In this document: positions 1 through 9,324 of the stretch, one piece after another | Layout: every line of letters starts with the position of its first letter | Position numbering within the stretch: the first letter of the stretch is position 1 | Assembly: GCF_900107485.1 (NCBI RefSeq) | Contig: NZ_FNQE01000015.1 | Location: forward strand, 1 to 64,000 | From: Proteiniborus ethanoligenes | GTDB taxonomy: Bacteria > Bacillota > Clostridia > Tissierellales > Proteiniboraceae | Reading direction: 5' to 3' | Length of the DNA: 64,000 nucleotides | Program-made: the position numbers and the translations under genes | Notes under the pieces: model-generated | The model's database searches: none | What the model saw: only the letters and a program-made list of their open reading frames with translations | What the model was told of the DNA's origin: nothing

Positions 1-68
1 TCACCATCAGCGGTCATAGCAGCGGCAAAGTGCTTTAGTTTGGCAATATCAATGCCAACGTAAATCAT
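1..68 (-). CDS. IS110-family transposase, N-terminal fragment cut by window edge
   Basis: Reading leftward from an ATG at 66-68, the - strand encodes MIYVGIDIAKLKHFAAAMTA followed by Asp-Gly, and then runs off the window. The GIDIAK motif with Asp7 is the first acidic residue of the RuvC-like DEDD catalytic domain of IS110/IS1111 recombinases. A ribosome-binding site (AAAGGA on the - strand, near 78-83) lies about 9 bases upstream. In its family the protein excises and inserts the element without ordinary terminal inverted repeats. Only about 22 codons are visible, so intactness and subgroup cannot be judged. Confidence 0.8.
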   Translation of the reverse strand, partial: MIYVGIDIAKLKHFAAAMTADG

Positions 69-260
69 AGAACCACGTCCTTTATAATAATTGACAACTG
101 TTTTGATCCACCTAGTCTTATTCTCATAGCCTTGCGGGAGATAAAAGTTTAAAACTTATCCAACTATAAATGATTTAAATAAGACAGTGGCAATACACTC
201 CATCTAATAGTCAAGCTATAGGTAATTATAAAAAGTCCACAGTGTCTAATTTGATTATAG
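69..260 (-). ncRNA. Candidate IS110 bridge RNA region
   Basis: In IS110-subgroup elements the non-coding end 5' of the recombinase encodes a bridge RNA with guide loops for target and donor DNA. Here about 190 bases without a gene lie in that position. They can fold: a hairpin at 140-160 (GATAAAAGTTT / AAAACTTATC) and a longer stem pairing GACA 183-186 with TGTC 243-246 and GTGG 187-190 with CCAC 237-240 around a 46-base loop. A TATAAT faces left at 254-259. The RNA ends and loop assignments are inference. Confidence 0.35.
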
Positions 261-280
261 CGGATAATTAAAATAAATAA

Positions 281-327
281 GGAAGGAGAGTATGATTTTA
301 GTCCTTGACTATATCATACAAGGATAA
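281..327 (+). promoter_or_regulatory. Short upstream ORF and SD-masking hairpin before remA
   Basis: A strong Shine-Dalgarno (GGAAGGAG, 281-288) precedes an ATG at 292 that opens an 11-codon reading frame, [11 protein letters not shown], with TAA at 325-327, two bases before the remA ATG. The frame covers both arms of a perfect hairpin, TCCTTG (302-307) and CAAGGA (319-324). The second arm is the remA ribosome-binding site. Ribosomes on the short frame would open the hairpin, which suggests translational coupling. The regulatory role is inferred. Confidence 0.45.
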
Positions 328-329
328 TT

Positions 330-590
330 ATGAGTATAAAGCTTATCAACATTGGTTTTGGCAATATTGTTTCTGCTAACAGGATTATTGCTATAGTCAG
401 CCCTGAATCAGCACCTATAAAAAGAATAATTCAAGAGGCTAGAGACAGGGGAATGCTTATTGATGCAACATATGGCAGAAGAACGAGAGCAGTTGTTGTT
501 ACAGATAGTGACCATATAATATTATCTGCTGTCCAGCCTGAGACAGTAGCTCATAGATTAAATAGTAAAGACAGCAATGAAATAGAATAA
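330..590 (+). CDS. remA: RemA/DUF370 family DNA-binding regulator
   Basis: This 86-residue protein opens [12 protein letters not shown] and carries the conserved [18 protein letters not shown] segment of the RemA (DUF370) family. In Bacillus subtilis RemA activates extracellular-matrix and osmoprotection genes by binding DNA as an oligomer. Its place directly ahead of gmk and rpoZ is the usual Firmicutes order. Its ribosome-binding site (AAGGA, 320-324) is weak and lies in a hairpin downstream of a short ORF. Product identity is firm; the regulatory targets here are unknown. Confidence 0.93.
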   Translation: MSIKLINIGFGNIVSANRIIAIVSPESAPIKRIIQEARDRGMLIDATYGRRTRAVVVTDSDHIILSAVQPETVAHRLNSKDSNEIE

Positions 591-619
591 CATTATTTTA
601 ATGAAAAGAGGAGAATCAT

Positions 620-1216
620 ATGGGAAACGGGTTACTTATTGTAATTTCAGGACCATCAGGTGTAGGTAAAGGAACTGTTTGCAGATATTTATTAGATAAA
701 AATAAAGAGATAAGCTTATCTGTATCTTCTACTACAAGAGCACCAAGAATAGGGGAAATAGATAAGGTTAGCTATTTTTTTACAGATAAAGAGCAATTTG
801 AAAAAATGATAAATAATGAGGAGTTTCTAGAATATGCTTATGTTCATGGAAATTATTATGGGACTCCTAAAAAAAATGTTTTAGAAAAAGTTGAAAAGGG
901 GCAAGATGTATTATTAGAGATAGATATACAAGGTGCATTACAGGTAAAAGAATTCTATCCAGATGGTGTGTTTATTTTTATTTTACCCCCAACTATGGAA
1001 GAGCTAAAAAAGAGAATTGTAAATAGAGGTACAGAGACAGAAGCGGCGATTGAAGAAAGATTTAAGACTGCTTACAAAGAAATAGAGTATGTATTCAAAT
1101 ATGATTATGCTATTCTAAACGATGAAATAGAATTAGCGGTAAAAAGAATAGAATCTATCATAGAAGCTGAAAAATGTAAAGTTAAAAGGCAGATAGAAAT
1201 AATAAAAGATATATAG
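620..1216 (+). CDS. gmk: Guanylate kinase
   Basis: The protein (198 residues) phosphorylates GMP to GDP with ATP in cytosolic purine salvage and (p)ppGpp homeostasis. The P-loop GPSGVGKGT is at residues 11-19, followed by the SSTTRAPR segment and the GNYYGTPK GMP-binding loop. The LLEIDIQGA motif is typical of the family. An AGGAG site lies 7 bases before the ATG. It sits between remA and rpoZ in a tight operon. Length is close to the family norm of about 200. Confidence 0.97.
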   Translation: MGNGLLIVISGPSGVGKGTVCRYLLDKNKEISLSVSSTTRAPRIGEIDKVSYFFTDKEQFEKMINNEEFLEYAYVHGNYYGTPKKNVLEKVEKGQDVLLEIDIQGALQVKEFYPDGVFIFILPPTMEELKKRIVNRGTETEAAIEERFKTAYKEIEYVFKYDYAILNDEIELAVKRIESIIEAEKCKVKRQIEIIKDI

Positions 1217-1228
1217 GAGGTTTTTTTT

Positions 1229-1432
1229 ATGCTATATCCTTCAATTAATGACTTACTTAAAGATGTAGATAGTAGATACACTTTGGTACTATTAGTTTCT
1301 AAGAGAGCAAGACAAATAGTAGATGGTGCAGAGCCTTTAGTTAATCCAATGTCTAGCAAACCAGTATCTATTGCCTTACAAGAAGTGGCAGAAGGTAAAT
1401 TTACATATACAAGATCAAATACTAACAAATAA
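1229..1432 (+). CDS. rpoZ: RNA polymerase omega subunit
   Basis: The 67-residue protein is the small omega subunit that helps assemble and stabilise RNA polymerase. The conserved N-terminal stretch includes YTLVLLVSKRARQIV and the EVAEGK motif that contacts beta-prime. A strong AGGAGG precedes a run of T before the ATG. It starts 12 bases after gmk and ends 22 bases before the coaBC start, consistent with cotranscription. Confidence 0.95.
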   Translation: MLYPSINDLLKDVDSRYTLVLLVSKRARQIVDGAEPLVNPMSSKPVSIALQEVAEGKFTYTRSNTNK

Positions 1433-1454
1433 GCTATATAAAGAGGTGTGTAAA

Positions 1455-2648
1455 TTGCTTAGTGGAAAAAACATTGTAATGGGGGTATCCGGTGGAATAG
1501 CGGTGTATAAGGCTGTGGATGTAGTTAGTAGACTAAGAAAGCTTTGTGCCAACGTTGATGTGATAATGACTAGATCAGCAACCGAATTTGTGACACCATT
1601 AACTTTCCAATCCATATCGCAAAACCCTGTTACTGTAGATATTTTTAAAGAGCCAACACAATGGGAAATTGAACATATTTCTTTAGCAAAGAAAGCCCAT
1701 GTTTTTTTAGTAGCGCCTGCAACTGCTAATATTATAGGAAAAGTAGCCAATGGCATTGCAGATGATATGTTGTCTACTACAATAATGGCTACAAAAGCAA
1801 AGGTTGTATTTGCACCAGCTATGAATACAAATATGTATAATAATATTATATTCAAAGAAAATATGGATAAGTTAAAAAAATATGGTTATGAATTTATTAA
1901 GCCTGGGACAGGCAGATTAGCATGTGGTGATTTTGGAGAAGGAAAAATGGCAGAACCAGCAGATATAGTTGATTATATTGTTCAGACACTGACTAATGAT
2001 GAGCTTAAAGGAAGGAAGATTATTGTTACTGCAGGACCTACTATTGAACCACTTGATCCAGTAAGATATATGACTAATCATTCTAGTGGAAAGATGGGAT
2101 ATGCTATAGCAAAAGAAGCTAAACAAAGAGGAGCAGAAGTAATCTTAATTTCTGGACCAGTTAACCTGGAACCACCTTCAGGTGTGGAGCTAATAAAAGT
2201 AAACACTACAGAGGAAATGCATAATGCAGTTGAAAAGCATTTTGAAAGCTGTGATGTGCTTGTAAAGGCCGCAGCACCTTTGGATTATAGACCAGTTACT
2301 GTAAGCAAAAATAAAATTAAAAAAGATAAAGCTGAAATTGAGATAAAATTTACTAGAAATCCAGATATTGTTGCTTGCTTTGGTAAAATGAAGAAAAATC
2401 AGCTGTTAGTAGGATTTGCTGCAGAAACAGAGAACCTAATAGAAAATGCAAAGAAAAAAATAGTTAATAAGAATCTTGATTTTATTGTTGCAAATAACAT
2501 ACTAGCAGAAAATGCAGGATTCAAATACGATACTAATATTATAACAATTATAGATAGGGATGGAACCACAACAGATTATCCATTAATGAAAAAAGAAGAT
2601 GCTGCAAGGGTTATAATAGATAAAATATCTGTAATGCTTAATTGTTGA
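1455..2648 (+). CDS. coaBC: Bifunctional phosphopantothenoylcysteine decarboxylase/synthetase
   Basis: This 397-residue enzyme makes 4'-phosphopantetheine for coenzyme A from 4'-phosphopantothenate and cysteine. The N-terminal flavin decarboxylase (CoaC) shows the EHISLAK histidine, the PAMNTNMY motif and the GRLACG active-site cysteine. The C-terminal synthetase (CoaB) shows TAGPTIEPLDPVRY, NHSSGKMG and the lysine-rich NKIKKDK loop. I chose TTG at 1455 because AGAGG (1442-1446) lies 8 bases upstream and homologues begin just there; an in-frame ATG at 1371 would overlap rpoZ by 62 bases. A long hairpin follows the stop. Confidence 0.95.
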   Translation: MLSGKNIVMGVSGGIAVYKAVDVVSRLRKLCANVDVIMTRSATEFVTPLTFQSISQNPVTVDIFKEPTQWEIEHISLAKKAHVFLVAPATANIIGKVANGIADDMLSTTIMATKAKVVFAPAMNTNMYNNIIFKENMDKLKKYGYEFIKPGTGRLACGDFGEGKMAEPADIVDYIVQTLTNDELKGRKIIVTAGPTIEPLDPVRYMTNHSSGKMGYAIAKEAKQRGAEVILISGPVNLEPPSGVELIKVNTTEEMHNAVEKHFESCDVLVKAAAPLDYRPVTVSKNKIKKDKAEIEIKFTRNPDIVACFGKMKKNQLLVGFAAETENLIENAKKKIVNKNLDFIVANNILAENAGFKYDTNIITIIDRDGTTTDYPLMKKEDAARVIIDKISVMLNC

Positions 2649-2657
2649 GTGAAACAG

Positions 2658-2714
2658 AGCTAGATATTAGACATAGTAAATGTGATTTTTTATTATGTAA
2701 ATATCTAGCTTTTA
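2658..2714 (+). terminator. Hairpin after coaBC, probable terminator
   Basis: AGCTAGATAT (2658-2667) pairs perfectly with ATATCTAGCT (2701-2710), and inside it ACATA (2671-2675) pairs with TATGT (2694-2698). TTTT follows at once. The loop is long for a rho-independent terminator, so read-through into priA is possible. Confidence 0.5.
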
Positions 2715-2750
2715 AATTATATTCTATGCTTAATTGAAAGGTTGATTTTA

Positions 2751-5237
2751 ATGACATGTAAGATATTTGCTGAGGTAGTAGTAGACAACACAAGTTCTAG
2801 CACTGATAAGCTATTTACTTATTCTATTCCTTCAAAATATGAAAAAGACGCTAAGATAGGTAGAAAAGTACTAGTTCCATTTGGAAGGGGAAACAAACTG
2901 GTTGAAGGTATGATTATCAATTTGATTAATCATACTGATGTAGACTTTGACAGACTTAAACCGATAAAAACCGTATTGCACGATTCAATTTTTCTTTCAG
3001 AAAATTTAATAAAATTAAGCTTATGGATAAAAGATATGTATATGGCCCAATATAGTGAGGTTATTAAGACTATGATGCCTTCGGGAACAACAAATAAAGT
3101 AATTGAGCTTATAAGCCTTACATGCAAAGAAGAAGATATATACCACAAAGTAAAATCTAAGAATGGAATAAAGATATTAGAATATTTATTTAAATATGGA
3201 GAATCAGATTTACAAAAAATCAAGGAAGCAACTGGAATAACTAATATAAATCCAAGCATTAATCTGCTTTTAAAAAATAGTCTAATACAGATAGATAAAA
3301 GAATAAGCGCTGAAGTAAATAAAAAATATGAAAAATTTATTTATAAAAAATTTAGTGGCAAGGATAGAGATAATATTCTTGGTAATATTGCCCCAAATGC
3401 GACAAAGCAAAAAGAAATTATTAAATACATTCAAGACAAGGAAGTTGTCAGCTTGAAGGAGTTGATGATAGACACTAACTGTAGCCTTAGCTCAGTAAAG
3501 TCATTAGAAGAAAAGGGATATTTAAAAATAGAAGAGATTGAGGTCAGGAGAGAAGCCATAACAAAGGAAATTCATCTATACAAAAAACTCGATCTTACAA
3601 AGGATCAACAAAAATGTGTTGATGCCATTTATAATGACTATGTTGAAAATGGATTTAATAAGTTTTTGATTCATGGGGTAACAGGTAGTGGTAAGACTGA
3701 AATATATCTTCAGTTAATTGAGAAAATACTTGATATGGGTAAGGAAGCCATTGTATTGGTTCCAGAAATATCTTTAACACCTCAGACTGTTGAAAGATTT
3801 GCAGGAAGGTTTAAAAATAAAGTTGCCGTATTACACAGCGGGCTATCCTATGGTGAAAGATATGATGAGTGGAGAAAAATAAAAGCTGGAGAGGTACAGA
3901 TTGCAGTAGGGGCTAGGTCAGCAATTTTTGCTCCTTTTGATAATCTAGGATTAATTATTATAGATGAAGAGCACGAGACAAGTTATAAATCTAGTATTAA
4001 TCCTAAATATAATGCAATTGAAGTTGGTGAAAAAAGATGTGAAATAGAAAATGCAACTTTAATACTAGGCTCTGCTACTCCATCCATAGAATCCTATTAT
4101 AAAGCTAAAGAAGGAGAATATAAGCTACTTGAATTACCTAATAGAGTGAATAACAAAAGCTTACCTAAAATTGAAGTTATAGACATGAAAACAGAACTAG
4201 ATAATGGAAATAAATCAATGTTCAGTAATGAGCTCTATAATGCTATAAGAGATAATCTGAACAACAAGAAACAAACCATTTTATTTTTAAATAGAAGAGG
4301 CTTTTCAACTTTTGTTTCTTGTAGAAAATGTGGATTTGTTGTAAAATGTAAAGAATGTGATATTGCTTTAACCTATCATGGAGCTCAAAATATTCTTAAG
4401 TGTCACTATTGTGGATATACTTTTAAGCCACCAACAGTATGCCCAAGTTGTCAAAGCAAATATATTAAATATTTCGGTATAGGAACACAAAAGGTAGAAG
4501 ATGAGGTAAAGAAATTATTTCCACAGGGAAGAATTGTTAGAATGGATATGGACACTACCTCAACTAAAGGAAGCCATGAAAGAATATTTGAGAAAATGAA
4601 AAAAGGTAGCATTGATATATTAATAGGTACTCAGATGATATCAAAGGGATTAGATTTCCCAAATGTAACCCTTGTTGGAATAATAGCTGCAGATACTACA
4701 TTGAATATTCCAGATTTTAAAGCTTCTGAGAGGACATTTCAGTTGCTGACACAAGTTGGAGGTAGAGCTGGTAGAGGTGAATATGAAGGCAGAGTCATAC
4801 TGCAAACTTATGAGCCTGACCACTATAGCATATTAACAGCCCAATATCATGATTATATTAGTTTCTATGAAAAAGAAATATCAATACGTAAAGCATTTGA
4901 TTATCCACCATTTACTAACATTGTAAGCATTATCGTTTCAGGTGAAAATGAAAAAGATGTTTTTGAATCATCTAAACAAATTGCTAATAAAATTAAAGAA
5001 GATATAATTAAAGAAACTAACGATTTAGATTTAGTCAATAAAATAATTGGCCCTATGGAAGCGCCAATTTACAGAATAAAAGGCAGATTTAGAAGACAGA
5101 TTATAATAAAAATTAAAGAATCACGCCTTTCTTTGATAATCAAGGTACTAGATAGGGTAAATAAAGAAAGTAGAACAAAAAATTATTTTGAAAATATAAG
5201 AATAAGTACAGATATAAATCCAGTTTCAATAATTTAG
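2751..5237 (+). CDS. priA: Primosomal protein N' (replication restart helicase PriA)
   Basis: The 828-residue protein reloads the replisome at stalled forks. After an N-terminal DNA-binding domain comes a superfamily 2 helicase core with Walker A GVTGSGKT (residues 309-316), a DEEH box, and the family's zinc-binding cysteine set (CRKCG, CKEC, CHYCG, CPSC) between the two helicase lobes. ATG at 2751 is preferred over the in-frame TTG at 2742 because GAAAGG at 2736-2741 is correctly spaced for it. It lies 12 bases upstream of def. Confidence 0.96.
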   Translation: MTCKIFAEVVVDNTSSSTDKLFTYSIPSKYEKDAKIGRKVLVPFGRGNKLVEGMIINLINHTDVDFDRLKPIKTVLHDSIFLSENLIKLSLWIKDMYMAQYSEVIKTMMPSGTTNKVIELISLTCKEEDIYHKVKSKNGIKILEYLFKYGESDLQKIKEATGITNINPSINLLLKNSLIQIDKRISAEVNKKYEKFIYKKFSGKDRDNILGNIAPNATKQKEIIKYIQDKEVVSLKELMIDTNCSLSSVKSLEEKGYLKIEEIEVRREAITKEIHLYKKLDLTKDQQKCVDAIYNDYVENGFNKFLIHGVTGSGKTEIYLQLIEKILDMGKEAIVLVPEISLTPQTVERFAGRFKNKVAVLHSGLSYGERYDEWRKIKAGEVQIAVGARSAIFAPFDNLGLIIIDEEHETSYKSSINPKYNAIEVGEKRCEIENATLILGSATPSIESYYKAKEGEYKLLELPNRVNNKSLPKIEVIDMKTELDNGNKSMFSNELYNAIRDNLNNKKQTILFLNRRGFSTFVSCRKCGFVVKCKECDIALTYHGAQNILKCHYCGYTFKPPTVCPSCQSKYIKYFGIGTQKVEDEVKKLFPQGRIVRMDMDTTSTKGSHERIFEKMKKGSIDILIGTQMISKGLDFPNVTLVGIIAADTTLNIPDFKASERTFQLLTQVGGRAGRGEYEGRVILQTYEPDHYSILTAQYHDYISFYEKEISIRKAFDYPPFTNIVSIIVSGENEKDVFESSKQIANKIKEDIIKETNDLDLVNKIIGPMEAPIYRIKGRFRRQIIIKIKESRLSLIIKVLDRVNKESRTKNYFENIRISTDINPVSII

Positions 5238-5248
5238 GAGGTAACAAA

Positions 5249-5701
5249 ATGGCTGTAAGACAATTAAGATATGATGATGATCCTATTTTAAGGAAAAAAT
5301 CTAGGGAAATAGATGTAATTGATGATAGAATAAGAACCTTAGCTCAAGATATGATAGAGACCATGTATAAGGAAGAAGGAGTAGGATTAGCAGCTCCTCA
5401 AGTGGGAATACTAAGAAGGTTGATAGTTATAGATGTAGGAGAAGGACCAATAACTTTAGTTAATCCTGTAATGATAGAAAAGGAAGGAGAAAACATTGAC
5501 TTGGAAGGTTGTTTAAGCATTCCTGGGAAAAATGGAAAGGTAAACAGACCTAAAAGAGTAAAAGTAGAATATCTGGACATAGATGGGCAGAAGCAAATGA
5601 TTGAAGGTTTTGATTTGCTAGCTAGGGCATTGTGTCACGAAATTGATCATTTAAATGGTGTCTTGTTTACTGATAAAGTAATAGATACTGAAGAAGAATA
5701 G
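5249..5701 (+). CDS. def: Peptide deformylase
   Basis: The enzyme removes the formyl group from nascent proteins. All three family motifs are present in 150 residues: [10 protein letters not shown] (44-53), EGCLSIPG with the metal-binding Cys88 (86-93) and HEIDH (130-134). An AGGAGG ribosome-binding site lies 8 bases before the ATG. It is followed at once by fmt, which installs the formyl group that this enzyme later removes. Confidence 0.97.
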   Translation: MAVRQLRYDDDPILRKKSREIDVIDDRIRTLAQDMIETMYKEEGVGLAAPQVGILRRLIVIDVGEGPITLVNPVMIEKEGENIDLEGCLSIPGKNGKVNRPKRVKVEYLDIDGQKQMIEGFDLLARALCHEIDHLNGVLFTDKVIDTEEE

Positions 5702-5712
5702 GAGTGTTAATA

Positions 5713-6642
5713 ATGAAGGTTCTTTTTATGGGGACGCCAGACTTTTCAGTTCCGACACTTGAAGCTTTGTATAAGGCTGGACACGAAATTCTACTAGTTG
5801 TTTCGCAAGCTGATAAAGCTAAAGGAAGGGGCAAGAAAGTAGCTCATACTCCTGTTAAGGAAAAGGCATTACAATTAGAGTTACCTGTGTTTCAACCGGA
5901 GAATGTTAATTCTAAAGAAAGCATAGATACAATAAAAAATACAAATCCTGATGTAATAGTTGTAGTTGCATACGGACAAATATTGAAAGAAGATATACTC
6001 AAAATTCCTAAATATGGGTGCATCAATGTTCATGCATCCCTTTTGCCTAAATATAGAGGGGCAGCACCAATTAATTGGGCCATTATAAATGGAGAGAAGC
6101 ATACAGGAATTACAACTATGATGATGGAAAAAGGTTTGGATTCAGGAGATATGCTCCTTAAGACTGAAACAGAAATAAATGAAGAAGAAACAGCAGGTCA
6201 GCTTCATGATAGATTAATGAATATGGGGGCAGAATTGCTAATAGAAACTTTAAAGAAAATAGACAGTGGTGTTTTAGTAAAAACTCCACAGAATCATAAT
6301 GAAGCCACATATGCTAGCATGATGACAAAAGAGCTTGGGAAAATTAATTGGAATGAGAGTGCAATTAATATTAAAAATCTAGTTAGAGGAACTCAGCCAT
6401 GGCCTGGTGCGTATGCAATGTATAAGGACATAAACGTAAAGATATTGGAAGTAGATATAGTTGATAAATCTGTAGAAGGAGATAATGGAGAAGTAGTAAA
6501 GGTAACTGAAGAAGGAATATTTGTAAATGCTTTAGACAAGTGTGTAGTTTTAAAGCAAATTCAATTCCCGGGCAAAAGGAGTATGACAATCTCAGAATTT
6601 TTAAGAGGAAATCAATTTGAAACTGGGGTTTTATTAAAATAG
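5713..6642 (+). CDS. fmt: Methionyl-tRNA formyltransferase
   Basis: The 309-residue enzyme formylates initiator Met-tRNA using 10-formyltetrahydrofolate. It has the N-terminal MKVLFMGTPDFS fold start, the catalytic block with Asn105, His107 and the KYRGAAPINWA stretch, and Asp143 in the GLDSGDM segment. The C-terminal OB-like domain follows. ATG at 5713 is chosen because AGGAG (5700-5704), overlapping the def stop, is 8 bases upstream. A GTG at 5704 would have no such site. Confidence 0.96.
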   Translation: MKVLFMGTPDFSVPTLEALYKAGHEILLVVSQADKAKGRGKKVAHTPVKEKALQLELPVFQPENVNSKESIDTIKNTNPDVIVVVAYGQILKEDILKIPKYGCINVHASLLPKYRGAAPINWAIINGEKHTGITTMMMEKGLDSGDMLLKTETEINEEETAGQLHDRLMNMGAELLIETLKKIDSGVLVKTPQNHNEATYASMMTKELGKINWNESAINIKNLVRGTQPWPGAYAMYKDINVKILEVDIVDKSVEGDNGEVVKVTEEGIFVNALDKCVVLKQIQFPGKRSMTISEFLRGNQFETGVLLK

Positions 6643-6767
6643 ATAATAAAGCAATATTGTTTAAGACTGATTAGTATTGAGTACTTAGACTTTCTAATAC
6701 TGTTTATATATGGAACAGTTACGTAATTACTCAGTTGCTTAGATTGATGGAAATGCAAAGAAGGGAT

Positions 6768-6795
6768 TAAGGGGTCATGTACCCCTTGTTTTTTT
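6768..6795 (+). terminator. Rho-independent terminator after fmt
   Basis: AAGGGG and CCCCTT form a short GC-rich stem around 6769-6787, followed by TTG and seven Ts. It lies in the 174-base gap between fmt and rsmB, whose ribosome-binding site follows directly, so rsmB probably receives regulated read-through or a promoter inside the gap. I saw no gene in the gap. Confidence 0.75.
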
Positions 6796-6816
6796 AAAAT
6801 AACAAGAGGTGAAACA

Positions 6817-8160
6817 ATGAAAAGAAGTCCTAGGGAAATCGTGTTAAACATACTAAATGAGATAAATGAGAAGGAAGCATATTCTAATATATCTATAAGC
6901 AGGAATATAAGTAATGATATAAATTACTTAGATGAAGCATTTATCAGAGAGACAGTATATGGAACCATAGAAAATAAATTATATATTGACTGGATTATCA
7001 ATAAGTACTCAAAAGTAAAAAACAATAAGATTGCACCAATAATTAAAGACATACTTAGGTTAGGAATTTATCAGATAGTTTTCATGGATAGAATCCCTGA
7101 TAGTGCTGCTGTAAATGAGTCTGTAAAACTAGCAAAAAAATATGGACATAAAGGTTCTATTGGTTTTGTTAATGCAATTTTAAGAAATATTTCTAAGAAT
7201 AAAAATAATATTATTTTACCTGAAAAAGATATAGAACCTATAGAATATATATCTGTTAAATATTCTCACCCTCAATGGATGGTGAAAAAATGGTTAGAAG
7301 ATTATGGAATGGATTTTACCGAAAGCTTATGCATTGCCAATAATGAAAGACCAATGCTAAATATAAGAGTTAATACACTAAAAATTTCTAATAAAGAACT
7401 AATGGATAAATTAATAAATAAAGGTTTCAATGTTAGCGAAGGAAAATATGCAAAGGATTGTATAATAATTGACAATCCAATTAGGATAACTGAAACAGAA
7501 GAATTTAAAAGTGGTCTGTTTCAAATACAAGATGAAAGTTCTATGTTAGTGGCTCAAATATTAAGCCCTAAACCTGGAGACCTTGTTTTAGATGTATGTA
7601 GTGCTCCTGGTGGCAAAACTACTCATATGGCTCAAATAATGGAGAATAAAGGATTGATAATATCCAGGGATGTTCATGAGCACAAATTAGGATTAATAAA
7701 AGAAAATGTTGAGCGATTGGATATTCGCATTGCTCAAATAGAGAAATTTGATGCACTTCAAATAGATGAAAGTTTGATTGGTAAGGTAGATTGCTGCCTT
7801 GTAGATGCTCCATGTTCAGGATTAGGATTGATCAGGAGAAAACCAGATATAAAATGGCATAAGTATGAGGTAGATTTATCTCAAATAAGTAAACTACAAT
7901 ATGATATATTAACAAATAGCAGTAAATATTTGAAAAAAGGTGGAACCTTGGTTTATAGTACTTGTACAATACAAAGAGAAGAGAATATATATTTAATAGA
8001 GAAATTTCTTGAAAATAATAAAGGCTTTAAGCTTAGTAACTTTGAAAATCTAGTAAACGATGAAGTGTTAAAAAAAGAGGCACAAAAAGGATATATTGAG
8101 CTTTATCCTAATGTACACAAGACTGATGGATTTTTTATTTCAAGAATGATTAAAATATAG
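6817..8160 (+). CDS. rsmB: 16S rRNA (cytosine-967-C5)-methyltransferase
   Basis: The 447-residue protein joins an N-terminal NusB-like RNA-binding domain (about residues 5-130) to a SAM-dependent m5C methyltransferase. The SAM loop is SAPGGKTTH (262-270). The two family cysteines are Cys333 in DAPCSG and Cys383 in STCTI. AAGAGGTGA lies 7 bases before the ATG. The gene sits between fmt and rlmN, a common Firmicutes arrangement of translation-related genes. Confidence 0.95.
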   Translation: MKRSPREIVLNILNEINEKEAYSNISISRNISNDINYLDEAFIRETVYGTIENKLYIDWIINKYSKVKNNKIAPIIKDILRLGIYQIVFMDRIPDSAAVNESVKLAKKYGHKGSIGFVNAILRNISKNKNNIILPEKDIEPIEYISVKYSHPQWMVKKWLEDYGMDFTESLCIANNERPMLNIRVNTLKISNKELMDKLINKGFNVSEGKYAKDCIIIDNPIRITETEEFKSGLFQIQDESSMLVAQILSPKPGDLVLDVCSAPGGKTTHMAQIMENKGLIISRDVHEHKLGLIKENVERLDIRIAQIEKFDALQIDESLIGKVDCCLVDAPCSGLGLIRRKPDIKWHKYEVDLSQISKLQYDILTNSSKYLKKGGTLVYSTCTIQREENIYLIEKFLENNKGFKLSNFENLVNDEVLKKEAQKGYIELYPNVHKTDGFFISRMIKI

Positions 8161-8230
8161 ACTATAGTTAAACTGAGCTTTAGTATGATATAATATATAT
8201 TGTTTAATAAAATTTCCGAGGGGGGATTTT

Positions 8231-9277
8231 TTGAAAACTATTGACTTAAAATCACTTCAATTGGAGGATTTAATAGATGTTTTTTTAGAATTAGGTGAGA
8301 AAAAATATAGAGCTCTTCAGACCTTTAGATGGATACATCAAAAAATGGTTCCCTCAATAGATGATATTACAGAACTACCCAAAATTCTAAGAGACAAGCT
8401 AAATGAAAACTATTTATTTAGCACCCTAAAAGTAGCTAAAAGACTTGATTCAAAATATGATGAAACCAGCAAATATTTGTTTATATTAGAGGATAATAAT
8501 ATTATAGAGAGTGTGATGATGAAACATAAACATGGAATCACAGTTTGTTTATCTACTCAAGTGGGCTGTAGAATGGGATGCGAGTTTTGTGCATCTACTA
8601 AGAATGGGTTAGTTAGAAATCTTCTACCAGGAGAGATACTAGAGCAATTTTACTTGATACAGAAAGACCAAGGTAAGAATATATCTAATATAGTGCTCAT
8701 GGGAAGTGGAGAGCCATTAGATAATTATGAAAACACAATAAAATTTTTGAGAATTATTCATAGTAAAGAAGGACAGAACTTAGGACATAGACATATTACT
8801 ATATCTACCTGCGGTATAGTTCCTAAAATTTATGATTTAGCCGAAGAAGAAATGCCTATTAATTTGTCTATTTCTCTTCATTCACCTTTTGATGAGGAAC
8901 GAAAGAAAATAATGCCTATTGCTAATAGATATAGTATTGATAAGATAATAGAAGCTTGTAATTATTATATTGAAAAAACTAATAGAAGAATAACCTTTGA
9001 ATATACTTTAATTAGGGACGTAAATGACAAACTATCTGATGCATTGGAGATAGTAAGGCTCCTTAATGGAATGCTATGTCATGTAAATCTAATACCACTA
9101 AATATTATTAAAGAATTTGAACATGAAAAATCTAATAATAAAGCAATAAATAATTTTAAAGAAATATTAGTTAAAGGCGGCATAAGTACTACTATAAGAA
9201 AGGAAATGGGAGCAGATGTAAATGCTGCCTGTGGACAACTAAGAAGGGATTATATTAATAGGGAAACTATTAATTAA
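8231..9277 (+). CDS. rlmN: 23S rRNA/tRNA adenine-C2 methyltransferase
   Basis: This 348-residue radical SAM enzyme methylates C2 of adenosine in 23S rRNA and some tRNAs. The iron-sulfur cluster motif is Cys113, Cys117 and Cys120 (CRMGCEFC), and the methyl-carrier cysteine is probably Cys334 in NAACGQLRRD. The start is TTG at 8231, placed 5 bases after a very strong GAGGGGGG. A TATAAT at 8189-8194 may be the -10 of its own promoter, though no good -35 is visible. Confidence 0.95.
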   Translation: MKTIDLKSLQLEDLIDVFLELGEKKYRALQTFRWIHQKMVPSIDDITELPKILRDKLNENYLFSTLKVAKRLDSKYDETSKYLFILEDNNIIESVMMKHKHGITVCLSTQVGCRMGCEFCASTKNGLVRNLLPGEILEQFYLIQKDQGKNISNIVLMGSGEPLDNYENTIKFLRIIHSKEGQNLGHRHITISTCGIVPKIYDLAEEEMPINLSISLHSPFDEERKKIMPIANRYSIDKIIEACNYYIEKTNRRITFEYTLIRDVNDKLSDALEIVRLLNGMLCHVNLIPLNIIKEFEHEKSNNKAINNFKEILVKGGISTTIRKEMGADVNAACGQLRRDYINRETIN

Positions 9278-9324
9278 TGATATATTTTGCTTAGCCACAT
9301 TATTTCACAAAGTGGGGTGCTAAA

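Larger units (their letters stand above)
1..260 (-). mobile_element. IS110-type element, partial (end containing transposase start)
   Basis: The element comprises the transposase start (1-68) and the non-coding DNA upstream of it. It lies in front of remA, where many Firmicutes carry yicC instead. IS110 elements usually lack clear terminal repeats, and I could not define the outer boundary. The right limit of 260 is a guess set by the last structured segment (stem arms at 183-190 and 237-246) and the start of sequence that looks like the remA upstream region. Confidence 0.5.

Noticed and set aside
1371-1454. Longer coaBC start at ATG 1371
   Set aside because: It would overlap rpoZ by 62 bases, lacks a ribosome-binding site and adds residues not seen in the family.
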